Assembly (NCBI GenBank): GCA_002331025.1 | Contig: DCYG01000023.1 | Location: 1-5,093 of the forward strand | DNA: 5,093 bases | Source of the DNA: Firmicutes bacterium UBA2116 | Lineage (GTDB): Bacteria; Bacillota; Clostridia; Tissierellales; Sedimentibacteraceae | Direction: 5' to 3' | Shown here: piece by piece, positions 1 through 5,093 of the stretch | How the letters are laid out: each line of letters starts with the position of its first letter | How positions within the stretch are numbered: position 1 is the stretch's first letter | Position numbers and translations under genes: made by a program | Notes under the pieces: model-generated | Database searches by the model: none | What the model was told of the DNA's origin: nothing | The model's input: the letters and a program-made list of their open reading frames with translations, nothing else

Positions 1-179
1 GGATACAATAGTTCTTCGCTTGTATACTCTGTATAATTTTCTTTTCTTGGATCTTTTACTTTTCCTAATTCTTTAATTAAATTAGGGAAAAAGTGATTTT
101 GCATTTTTACAAAATCTATTATCCCCTTATCTTTTTCCCTTAGTTTCTTTTTTTCTATTCTGGTCAACTGACTTCTCAT
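1..179 (-). CDS. DDE-type transposase, N-terminal part (runs off left edge)
   Basis: An open frame reads leftwards from an ATG at 177-179 to the window edge, giving 59 complete codons. It begins MRSQLTRIEKKKLREKD, continues with an N-H-F-F-P-N-L-I-K-E-L segment, and then has V-K-D-P-R-K-E-N-Y followed by an acidic 'TSEELLY' stretch. A basic, lysine-rich start followed by a short helix and a 'DPR...Y...(E/D)LL' motif is typical of the N-terminus of IS4/ISNCY-like DDE transposases in Firmicutes. That family assignment is from memory of the pattern. The catalytic domain lies outside the window, so activity cannot be judged. The start is supported by an AAAGGAAG ribosome site at 188-195, 8 bases upstream. 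The frame stays open further upstream to a TTG, but that start has no comparable site. No gene lies between this one and the terminator at 469-499. Confidence 0.6.
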   Translation of the reverse strand, partial: MRSQLTRIEKKKLREKDKGIIDFVKMQNHFFPNLIKELGKVKDPRKENYTEYTSEELLY

Positions 180-187
180 GATATAAT

Positions 188-195
188 CTTCCTTT
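188..195 (-). promoter_or_regulatory. Ribosome binding site of the left transposase
   Basis: AAAGGAAG on the minus strand lies 8 bases before the ATG at 177-179. It decides that start over an upstream in-frame TTG. Confidence 0.55.
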
Positions 196-468
196 GCGTA
201 ATCTTTTTTCTTTATTTTATCATATTTCAGTTCTCTTTTCTCGCTTATCAACGTTTTTTATTGCGTAAAATTTTTATTCCTCAGTGCTGATATTGTTATA
301 TGAAAATTGTTATTTCTTTTAATTGTCTTCGTAACTTACTGTCATTTTTTTATCTGCTGCTTGCTGTTATCAGAAAAGCATAATCCTTTATTCCACTGCA
401 GCTTCAATACTTGTGCATATTTGTTGAGTGATTACTTTATCCATACTGATTTATGATGAATGAAATTG
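196..468. other. Non-coding gap, no gene seen
   Basis: This AT-rich stretch separates the left transposase from the terminator of the S-layer fragment. It should contain the promoter and outer end of the left insertion element, but I could not recognise either. The longest ATG-started minus-strand frame I noticed (388-444) has only 18 codons and no ribosome site. A short motif, TTGCGTAA, appears twice (about 194-201 and 261-268), which is probably coincidence in this composition. I see no RNA gene or riboswitch. Confidence 0.5.
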
Positions 469-499
469 AAAAAACCCACCCTAATAAAAGGGGCAGGCT
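469..499 (-). terminator. Rho-independent terminator after the S-layer fragment
   Basis: Read on the minus strand, CCTGCCC (from 491-497) pairs with GGGTGGG (from 475-481) across a loop of 9 bases. Five pairs are G-C and two are G-U wobbles. A run of six T follows (469-474). It lies about 30 bases downstream of the stop codon of the minus-strand SLH gene, the expected position and orientation for its transcript end. Confidence 0.75.
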
Positions 500-529
500 T
501 TGAATAGATATTATAGGTAGAGTGTGCGA

Positions 530-1408
530 TTAATATATGGGAGAAACTCGGGCAACTAAAGTGGTTTTTTTATTAGGCATGGTATAGGTGAAAGTTCTAC
601 CACTAAAAATCTTAACACCTTCTTCATACAAGCCTCCGTCTTCGTGCAAGTCGTCTATGTACCAGCCGTCTTCATACAAGCTGTCTTCATCGACTTCGAA
701 CCAGCCTATAAATCTATATCCTTCTTTATATTCATCCTCCAACTCTATACTGATATCGACCTTTGTACCTGACGCATAGATACCACTTCCTGTTGCAGCA
801 TGAATAGCACTTCCTGTTATGGGCATTATATCTCCATTTAAATCGACTAACATGATGAGTTCGTATTTTGCAGAGTCTACATTTCCACCTCCGCCTCCGG
901 TACTTTGCTGACGGTATCGGAAAACTATTTCAAGGCCCTGTTCCACCACATGTGTCTGAATATCCGCACCCTGCAGAATCCATCGGGATGGTACCTTGGG
1001 TGCTTCAAATGTTGCTTTCTCTCCAATTATCATGGTGTAAACCACAGGATCAACAATGTCATAATCCGCATCTTTTACGTTCACAGCACGTACCGTAACA
1101 TTAGTCATAAGAATTTTATAAAACAGCTTTACAAACTCTGCTCTGGTCAGATTTGCCTTAGGTCTGATAGTATTATCAGGATACCCATCCAGCAGTTCCA
1201 GCTTAACCAGCTTTTCCATGTCCTTTCTTGCCCATTGGCTCACATAACTGCTGTCGGAAAAGGTGAGAGTAAAGTCCTCCATATCAACCTCTCCCCAGAA
1301 GTGTGAGGCAAGTATTACAGCTTCCTCCCTAAGTATATAATATTCTCTCGGAATCTTCATCCCCTTAATTTCAAGGGTTTGAAGATTCTTTTTATTAAAA
1401 TCCCCCAC
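530..1408 (-). CDS. SLH-domain surface protein with InlB-type repeat, 5'-truncated
   Basis: This is the C-terminal part of a cell-surface protein. SLH domains normally anchor proteins to cell-wall secondary polymers, so the intact protein would be extracellular. The open frame is 292 codons from a GTG at 1406-1408. Residues about 18-39 (IPREYYILREEAVILASHF) are the tail of one SLH motif. Residues about 50-100 are a second motif, with an S-D...W-A start, GYPDNTIRP and LTRAEFVKL. A Gly5 linker follows at 171-175. Residues about 181-289 resemble a divergent InlB B-repeat: G-x-G-x-Y-x-x-G-T-x-V, then G-Y-x-F-x-G-W, then FTYTMPNKKTTLVARV. An acidic insertion at about 239-264 interrupts this repeat. 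No signal peptide is present, the first SLH motif is incomplete, and no ribosome site precedes the GTG, which abuts a transposase. I therefore read it as a 5'-truncated remnant, probably not expressed or exported. The ATG at 1358-1360 is an alternative start. Confidence 0.75.
   Translation of the reverse strand: MGDFNKKNLQTLEIKGMKIPREYYILREEAVILASHFWGEVDMEDFTLTFSDSSYVSQWARKDMEKLVKLELLDGYPDNTIRPKANLTRAEFVKLFYKILMTNVTVRAVNVKDADYDIVDPVVYTMIIGEKATFEAPKVPSRWILQGADIQTHVVEQGLEIVFRYRQQSTGGGGGNVDSAKYELIMLVDLNGDIMPITGSAIHAATGSGIYASGTKVDISIELEDEYKEGYRFIGWFEVDEDSLYEDGWYIDDLHEDGGLYEEGVKIFSGRTFTYTMPNKKTTLVARVSPIY
1351..1390 (+). terminator. Terminator-like hairpin at the S-layer/transposase junction
   Basis: GAATCTTCA (1351-1359) pairs perfectly with TGAAGATTC (1380-1388). 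Inside it, CCCTT (1362-1366) pairs with AAGGG (1373-1377) around a 6-base loop, separated by a 2x2 mismatch. The plus strand continues into TTTTTATT. As plus-strand RNA this is a plausible rho-independent terminator just upstream of the transposase gene. Some insertion sequences carry such a structure to block read-through transcription from outside. It also lies inside the minus-strand SLH frame, so it could instead be a coincidental coding palindrome. I cannot tell which element it belongs to. Confidence 0.45.
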
Positions 1409-1450
1409 TTTTTTATCAAAAAAACACTTGACAAAGTCTCCAAAATATGC

Positions 1451-1463
1451 GGCGCTACGCGCC
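1451..1463. repeat. Small GC-rich hairpin in the transposase leader
   Basis: GGCGC (1451-1455) pairs with GCGCC (1459-1463) around the loop TAC. It is conspicuously GC-rich for this region and lies about 30 bases before the transposase ribosome site. It may shape the leader RNA or the element's end; its role is unknown. Confidence 0.4.
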
Positions 1464-1491
1464 CTTTACTTGTAAGGTATATTTTTCGATT

Positions 1492-1496
1492 GGAGG
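1492..1496 (+). promoter_or_regulatory. Strong ribosome binding site lacking a standard start codon
   Basis: GGAGG precedes the conserved part of the transposase, but no in-frame ATG, GTG or TTG lies at a normal distance after it. An in-frame ATT begins at 1505, 8 bases after the motif. This suggests a rare AUU start. Confidence 0.45.
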
Positions 1497-1504
1497 CGAT
1501 TTTC

Positions 1505-2986
1505 ATTTTACCTATTAACTCTGGCGGACATGCCGCCTATCAAAACTTTGTTGTTGAAATGCTTCGTAAATATTATCCGAATCCTGATGCGATTGCTCGG
1601 TCAACTTGGGATATCATTGATCGTTTCTGGAACCTTGATCTTTCCTATACCGATATTTATTTGAAAGATAAATATTCTGTTTTTGGTCCGAAGCCCAGAA
1701 CTCCTTCTTGTATGCAGCGTTCTTATCTACTCTCTATCGACTTTAAAGTAACTTCTGTTACTGATTGGGTAGCTCAGCTTAAGATTAATCCCCTTTATGC
1801 TATTCTCAGTGGTTTTGAAGTTGGTGACACTCCTGGTGTCGGTACATTTTATGACTTCTTTAACCGCTTGTGGAATTCTGATGATGATAATCTTTCTTCT
1901 CATCTGCACCCTCTAAAGGTTTCTGTAAAAAAGCCAAAGAAAGGTGAAAAAGCTGTATCTGTTGAAAAAACAACTGTAGAACAACTACTTAAAGAATTGG
2001 GAGAAACAAATTTTTCACTGGAAGAACAGCCTTATTGTTCCCTTTTCAACATCTTTAAAAATGAATTCCTTAATGTCTCTGTTAAAAAAGGTCTCATAGA
2101 TTCCGATAGTCTTGCTCTTGCAGGCGATGGCACTCCAGTTGTTACTTCTGCAAGAGAGCGAAAGCATCGAGTTTGTGATTGTGCTTCCAACGGTATCTCC
2201 AACTGTAACTGCGACAGATACTTTTCACAACCTGACTGTGACATTGGTTGGGATTCCTCAAGAGACTGCTTTTATCATGGTTATGACCTTTACATGTTTG
2301 TTGATTCTGATTCTGAGAGTGACCTTCCTATATTTCCTTTGCTCGGTCCAGCATCAAGACATGATTCCCATGGGTTTATCCATGCTTTTTTTCACATGAA
2401 GAGTTTTCTTCCTAACTTCAACATAAGTAAACTTCTTCTAGATTCTGCCCATGATGCAATGCCTTTCTATAAATACTTTAAACAAAAAGGAATTACACCA
2501 TTTATTGACTTAAATCAGAAGCGAGGTGTCAAAGTAAAATACAAAGGTGACTTTACCATTGGAAAAGATGGTATTCCCATCTGTAAAGCAGGTCTAAAAA
2601 TGAACCATGATGGTACTGAAAAAAGCAAGTACCGTATTAAATTTCGCTGTCCACTGGCAAGTAGAAAATATGGCTGTTCCTGTAAACAACCCTGTTCCGA
2701 TTCCAAGTTTGGAAGAACTGTGCATTTGGCAATGAAAGATAATCCTAGATTAATAAACATACCACCAAGAGATAGTAAAGAATGGAAATTAGAATATAAT
2801 GCAAGAACTTCTGTTGAGCGTTCTAACAAACGGCAGAAATTTGATTTCCTATTAGAAAGCGGCAGACACCGCTCTACTAAGATGTGGTACTGCCGCCTCT
2901 ATTGCATCTTGATGCTGCAACATCAAGATGCCTGGGATCTGCCTTATCAGTCAGATCTCAAACAATTAATTTTACATACTGCTTAG
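1505..2986 (+). CDS. DDE transposase of an insertion sequence
   Basis: This gene would catalyse cut-and-paste movement of its own element. The frame is open from a TTG at 1379 to the TAG at 2984-2986. I prefer a start at the ATT at 1505 (493 residues) because GGAGG lies 8 bases upstream; alternatives are TTG 1490, which overlaps that GGAGG, TTG 1379 (535 residues), and ATG 1559. Counting from 1505, the likely catalytic triad is D208 (AGDGTPV), D313 (LLLDSAHD) and E438 (ARTSVERSNKRQKFD), as in the IS4/IS5/IS1182-like DDE fold. Between the first two acids is a Cys-rich block (C224, C226, C234, C236, C245, C255). A second Cys set lies before the Glu (C382, C391, C393, C397). These are possible metal-binding knuckles. 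No frameshift or internal stop is visible, so the gene may be active. I cannot name the IS family firmly. Confidence 0.85.
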   Translation: MLPINSGGHAAYQNFVVEMLRKYYPNPDAIARSTWDIIDRFWNLDLSYTDIYLKDKYSVFGPKPRTPSCMQRSYLLSIDFKVTSVTDWVAQLKINPLYAILSGFEVGDTPGVGTFYDFFNRLWNSDDDNLSSHLHPLKVSVKKPKKGEKAVSVEKTTVEQLLKELGETNFSLEEQPYCSLFNIFKNEFLNVSVKKGLIDSDSLALAGDGTPVVTSARERKHRVCDCASNGISNCNCDRYFSQPDCDIGWDSSRDCFYHGYDLYMFVDSDSESDLPIFPLLGPASRHDSHGFIHAFFHMKSFLPNFNISKLLLDSAHDAMPFYKYFKQKGITPFIDLNQKRGVKVKYKGDFTIGKDGIPICKAGLKMNHDGTEKSKYRIKFRCPLASRKYGCSCKQPCSDSKFGRTVHLAMKDNPRLINIPPRDSKEWKLEYNARTSVERSNKRQKFDFLLESGRHRSTKMWYCRLYCILMLQHQDAWDLPYQSDLKQLILHTA

Positions 2987-2997
2987 TTTAAGCAGTA
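2977..2997 (+). terminator. Hairpin over the transposase stop codon
   Basis: TACTGCTTA (2977-2985) pairs perfectly with TAAGCAGTA (2989-2997) around a GTT loop. The stem includes part of the stop codon at 2984-2986. An AT-rich tract (CATTTATTTTA) follows, but there is no uninterrupted T-run, so it is a weak terminator or an mRNA-stabilising end. Confidence 0.5.
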
Positions 2998-3010
2998 CAT
3001 TTATTTTAAA

Positions 3011-3028
3011 ACATAGTGACGGCTATGT
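3011..3028 (+). repeat. Second hairpin downstream of the transposase
   Basis: ACATAG (3011-3016) pairs with CTATGT (3023-3028) around a 6-base loop, and a T-rich tract follows (3029-3050). It could serve as a back-up terminator for the plus-strand transposase transcript. Confidence 0.35.
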
Positions 3029-3070
3029 CTATTTCTTTTGCTCTTTTTTCTTAATTTCCCACTTTTTTAT

Positions 3071-3229
3071 TTCATTTTGGATAATATTTGTTTTTCAAAG
3101 TTCAGTAGCTCTATTGAGCTATAATAATCACTCATGATTCCGAGAGATCATTTATTTAAAGGTATTTTTTGAAAGCTATGGTGCAAATTATGCATTTGAT
3201 ACCTCCAAATTATCTGCTTTAAATATAGC
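3071..3229. other. Non-coding region between IS and dioxygenase terminator
   Basis: No full gene is seen. A small hairpin, TAGCTC (3106-3111) with GAGCTA (3116-3121), is present. A 22-codon minus-strand frame (3067-3135, starting MSDYYSSIELL) has no proper ribosome site. It could be a gene remnant or chance. I do not see SLH-like coding here, so the missing 5' part of the S-layer gene does not resume immediately on this side of the transposase. Confidence 0.4.
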
Positions 3230-3256
3230 AAAAAAAAACCTCCCTGTGCGAGAGGT
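3230..3256 (-). terminator. Rho-independent terminator after the dioxygenase gene
   Basis: On the minus strand ACCTC (from 3252-3256) pairs with GAGGT (from 3238-3242) across a 9-base loop, followed by a run of at least eight T (3230-3237). It is oriented to end the minus-strand dioxygenase transcript about 135 bases past its stop codon. The stem is short, but the T-run is strong. Confidence 0.6.
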
Positions 3257-3391
3257 CAAGAAATCTTAACCGTTTTTATAAAAAAATATTTTTGGCGTTT
3301 GATTTGAGTGAATTAATTTTGTTTAATTTAAATTACTTAACTGCTCTAACTCCTCTAACAGCGTCCACATCCGGATACATAATTATTATTC
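3257..3391. other. 3' untranslated stretch of the dioxygenase gene
   Basis: AT-rich sequence lies between the dioxygenase stop codon and its terminator. It contains a 12-base perfect palindrome TAATTTAAATTA (3324-3335) and a doubled 7-mer CTCTAAC (3344-3350 and 3353-3359). No site function is evident. Confidence 0.4.
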
Positions 3392-4168
3392 TTACATTTG
3401 TTCAAATAAGTAGCTTGTCATAGATAAGGAACCCATCATACAGCTGTTGTTATATACAGATAACTTGTCATCTTTATCAGAAGCTCCAAGTATATATAAT
3501 ATCGGGTTAAAATGGTCCGTTATAGGTACAGCTAATTTTGCTGTTTCTCCTAAGCTCTGATAATTAATTATATCTTTGTGATTTCCATTCTGAATGTTTT
3601 CTTTTATAAAATTATCAAACTCATAAGCCCAGTCAAAGCCTTTATCCTCCATTCCCCAATTAACTAATCTTAGGTTGTGTACTATATTTCCGGTACCAAA
3701 TAAAAGAACACCTTCATCCCTTAAAGCTTTTAACTCCCTGCCTATTTGATAATGCACATCCGGTGGTGCATCTGCATCTATACTTATCTGAAAGAGCGGG
3801 ATATCTCTTTCCGGATACATATGAATTAACACAGACCATGTACCATGATCAATTCCCCAAGAATTATCAAATACACTTTCTTTATTAATTAACTTTTTTG
3901 TGATTTCAGCAAGCTTTGGATTGCCGGGAGGACTATATATTATCTCATACAACTCTTTAGGAAATCCATACATATCATAGATAGTTCCGGGATTTTCTTC
4001 ATTCATAATCCTTGTACCTTTTGTGTACCAATGAGCAGAAATTGATACTATTGACTTAGGCCTGGGTATTTTCTTCGCCATTTCCCTCCAGCCCTTCGTA
4101 TATATATTATCTTCAATTGCATTCATGGGCGAACCATGTCCTACAAATATTACAGGCATTTTAGACAT
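3392..4168 (-). CDS. ygiD: LigB/DODA-type extradiol ring-cleavage dioxygenase (YgiD-like)
   Basis: This is a 258-residue soluble protein of the class III extradiol dioxygenase family, the usual length for the DODA/YgiD branch. Conserved motifs run in order: VGHGSPMNAI (H11), SISAHWY (H46), WGIDHGTWSVL (H108), FGTGNIVHNLR (H164) and ITDHFNPIL (H219). In the family, histidines equivalent to H11, H46 and H219 bind the active-site metal (zinc in E. coli YgiD), and the others help catalysis. E. coli YgiD and plant DODA open the ring of L-DOPA between carbons 4 and 5. The natural substrate in this bacterium is unknown, so the symbol marks similarity, not proven function. The ATG at 4166-4168 is supported by AAAAGGAG at 4176-4183. 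No neighbour on the same strand is close enough for an operon: terminators lie on both sides, so it is probably transcribed alone. All key residues are present and the gene looks intact. Confidence 0.9.
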   Translation of the reverse strand: MSKMPVIFVGHGSPMNAIEDNIYTKGWREMAKKIPRPKSIVSISAHWYTKGTRIMNEENPGTIYDMYGFPKELYEIIYSPPGNPKLAEITKKLINKESVFDNSWGIDHGTWSVLIHMYPERDIPLFQISIDADAPPDVHYQIGRELKALRDEGVLLFGTGNIVHNLRLVNWGMEDKGFDWAYEFDNFIKENIQNGNHKDIINYQSLGETAKLAVPITDHFNPILYILGASDKDDKLSVYNNSCMMGSLSMTSYLFEQM

Positions 4169-4175
4169 ATTCTCA

Positions 4176-4183
4176 CTCCTTTT
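4176..4183 (-). promoter_or_regulatory. Ribosome binding site of the dioxygenase gene
   Basis: AAAAGGAG on the minus strand, 7 bases before the ATG at 4166-4168, selects this start over the in-frame Met at codon 4. Confidence 0.75.
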
Positions 4184-4332
4184 CCAATTTCTTTATACCC
4201 ACATGTATGACTTTCATTCAGATATTGAATTTTTTTCTATAATTCATTCTAAATTTCTCCTATTAAAATTATTTATAATGAAACCTCCGATACATAAGTA
4301 CGTTAATTCTTCAATTGTTGAAGGACCGTAGA
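4184..4332. other. Upstream region of the dioxygenase gene
   Basis: This AT-rich leader should contain the dioxygenase promoter on the minus strand. TATAAA-like boxes occur (about 4193-4198 and 4272-4277 on the minus strand), but none has a good -35 box at 16-18 bases, so I do not assign a promoter. No riboswitch-like fold or gene is evident. Confidence 0.35.
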
Positions 4333-4366
4333 AAAAGCCACATAGTCATAATTACATGTGGCTTTT
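4333..4366 (-). terminator. Strong terminator after the collagen-like gene
   Basis: AAAAGCCACAT (4333-4343) and ATGTGGCTTTT (4356-4366) form a perfect 11-bp stem with a 12-base loop. On the minus strand the stem ends in a run of five T (4332-4336). It sits about 100 bases downstream of the stop of the collagen-like gene. The plus strand also ends in TTTT, so it may work in both directions, but no plus-strand gene precedes it. Confidence 0.8.
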
Positions 4367-4466
4367 GAATCTGATTCTTGAAATTATTCCTTGATAAACC
4401 TCAGTGATTTTTTATATAACAATAGCATCACATATCACAGGTAGTTGATTTATCCGGAATTTGTTT

Positions 4467-5093
4467 TTAACTGCTTAATTTTTGGATAATTATTGAAGCA
4501 TTTGAATTAGTTTGAGTCCCTCCGGCAAGAGTTTGAAGTGTGACTGCTGATGAGCTGGAATGATTCCTCAAAGTCAAAACATCACCTGCTGATGCTGTGA
4601 TAATTACCATGCCAGGATTTGGCTGCGTTCCGGCTCCGGAGCCGTATACACTTCCGGCAACGAGAGCACCATTTTGAAAAATTGCAAACTGATTTGGCTC
4701 AACTCCTGCCGCATTAAACGATATAGAATAATCACCCGCACTACCAAGATTGATCGAAGATGTTCCCGGCGCATGTGTTATAGGTCCAACTATAACACCA
4801 TTGTCACTGAAATTTACATCTGCTTCTATTGCAACAACCTGAGCTTCCAAATTATAAATATACGCGTAGCTTGAGAGTCCCATCCCTGCCGGACCTTCTG
4901 GTCCTTGCGGCCCCGTTTCTCCTGCCGGTCCTTGCGGCCCCGTTTCTCCTGCCGGTCCTTGTGGTCCCGTTGGTCCTGCCGGTCCTGTTTCTCCTGTTGC
5001 CCCTTGTGGTCCTGCCGGACCTGTTGGTCCCTGTGGTCCTGTTTCTCCTGCCGGTCCTTGCGGTCCTGCTGGTCCTGCCGGTCCTTGCGGTCC
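4467..5093 (-). CDS. Collagen-like protein with BclA-type C-terminal domain (5' end outside window)
   Basis: This is the C-terminal 208 residues of a probable spore-surface (exosporium) or cell-surface filament protein. From the right edge the frame gives 23 uninterrupted Gly-X-Y triplets (GPQ, GPA, GPT, GET, GAT, GPE), then Gly, then a 138-residue globular domain beginning MGLSSYAYIYN. That domain is rich in Ser, Ala, Gly and Asn and contains G-D-Y-S-I-S-F, FAIFQNGALVAGSVYG, GDVLTLRNHSSS and a C-terminal SIIIQKL. This matches the BclA C-terminal domain, a jelly-roll trimerisation module in spore-surface collagens of Bacillus and Clostridia. The Met at 4881-4883 is internal, not the start, because the collagen frame continues through it. 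The N-terminus, which would show the export or exosporium-targeting sequence, is beyond the window. The repeat coding is highly regular, including a 27-bp exact tandem duplication. A terminator follows at 4333-4366. Confidence 0.9.
   Translation of the reverse strand, partial: GPQGPAGPAGPQGPAGETGPQGPTGPAGPQGATGETGPAGPTGPQGPAGETGPQGPAGETGPQGPEGPAGMGLSSYAYIYNLEAQVVAIEADVNFSDNGVIVGPITHAPGTSSINLGSAGDYSISFNAAGVEPNQFAIFQNGALVAGSVYGSGAGTQPNPGMVIITASAGDVLTLRNHSSSSAVTLQTLAGGTQTNSNASIIIQKLSS
4901..4961 (-). repeat. Exact 27-bp tandem repeat in the collagen region
   Basis: Positions 4901-4927 and 4928-4954 are identical, and the match at period 27 runs on through 4961. Each unit encodes nine residues made from GPA, GET and GPQ triplets. 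Further units to the right are diverged, so this pair looks like a recent duplication that could vary in number. Confidence 0.85.

Larger units (their letters stand above)
1404..3070 (+). mobile_element. Insertion sequence carrying a DDE transposase, ends uncertain
   Basis: A single transposase gene occupies most of this stretch and sits directly against the truncated end of an S-layer gene, as expected for an insertion or an IS-mediated deletion. The limits given are those of a 13-bp direct repeat, CCCACTTTTTTAT, at 1404-1416 and 3058-3070. This could be a target-site duplication, but a T-rich 13-mer match is not far above chance. I looked for terminal inverted repeats near both ends and found none convincing, so the boundaries are provisional. 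Confidence 0.4.

Noticed and set aside
388..444. Eighteen-codon minus-strand frame beginning MDKVITQQIC
   Set aside because: There is no ribosome site, it is very short, and no family is recognised; it could be a remnant but cannot be supported.
905..1306. Plus-strand open frames (868-1098, 905-1306) opposite the SLH gene
   Set aside because: They are antisense to a recognisable SLH/InlB protein, have unlikely composition and no ribosome sites; treated as shadows.
1428..1433. Perfect TTGACA -35 box upstream of the transposase
   Set aside because: No acceptable -10 box lies 16-18 bases downstream; the nearest TAT-like motif (1446) is only 12 bases away, so I do not call a promoter.
1379..1504. 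Extension of the transposase frame upstream to the TTG at 1379
   Set aside because: The extra 42 residues overlap the hairpin and the leader before GGAGG, show no domain-like pattern, and lack a ribosome site at a workable distance.
2112..2829. Open frames within the transposase gene in other frames and on the minus strand (2112-2399, 2032-2244, 2515-2829)
   Set aside because: They overlap a long frame with a clear DDE triad and show no domain features of their own.
3346..3393. Short minus-strand frame MYPDVDAVRGVRAVK just after the dioxygenase stop codon
   Set aside because: It has fifteen codons, no ribosome site and no recognisable family; the AVRG/VRAV repetition reflects the doubled 7-mer in the DNA.
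4881..4883. Internal ATG as the start of a 138-residue protein
   Set aside because: The frame continues upstream through 70 codons of perfect Gly-X-Y repeats, so this Met is the beginning of the C-terminal domain and not of the protein.
4901..5093. Regular repeats at the right edge considered as a CRISPR array
   Set aside because: The periodicity is 9 bp and encodes Gly-X-Y triplets in one open frame; there are no unique spacers.

Overview
The window is AT-rich, with strong AGGAGG-type ribosome sites and rho-independent terminators. It carries an S-layer-homology (SLH) protein fragment, a BclA-like collagen protein and transposases. Together these suggest a spore-forming, low-GC Gram-positive bacterium of the Clostridia. 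That assignment is inferred from gene content only; no rRNA or tRNA gene is present.

Layout, left to right. (1) Positions 1-179, minus strand, hold the N-terminal 59 codons of a probable DDE transposase that runs off the left edge. (2) Positions 180-529 are a non-coding gap that ends in a good minus-strand terminator (469-499). (3) Positions 530-1408, minus strand, encode the C-terminal remnant of a surface protein: one partial and one complete SLH motif, a glycine linker and a divergent InlB-type B-repeat. It has lost its signal peptide and the start of its SLH region. (4) Immediately next to the truncated end, reading the other way, is a complete DDE transposase (about 1505-2986, plus strand). 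It has hairpins before and after it and a 13-bp direct repeat on either side. (5) Positions 2987-3391 are non-coding, with several hairpins and a minus-strand terminator. (6) Positions 3392-4168, minus strand, encode an intact LigB/DODA (YgiD-like) metal-dependent dioxygenase, apparently a single-gene unit. (7) Positions 4169-4466 are non-coding, with a strong 11-bp-stem terminator. (8) Positions 4467-5093, minus strand, encode the C-terminal 208 residues of a collagen-like (Gly-X-Y) protein with a BclA-type C-terminal domain. It runs off the right edge.

The genes do not form a shared pathway. Two are cell- or spore-surface proteins, one is a housekeeping-type enzyme, and two are transposases. 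The left half looks like accessory sequence remodelled by insertion elements. The right half looks like ordinary monocistronic genes separated by terminators. I found no CRISPR array, toxin-antitoxin pair, defence system or convincing new multi-gene system. The points most worth checking are the transposase/S-layer junction with its hairpin, a possible AUU start for the transposase, a repeat-driven insertion in the InlB-type domain, and an exact 27-bp tandem repeat in the collagen region.
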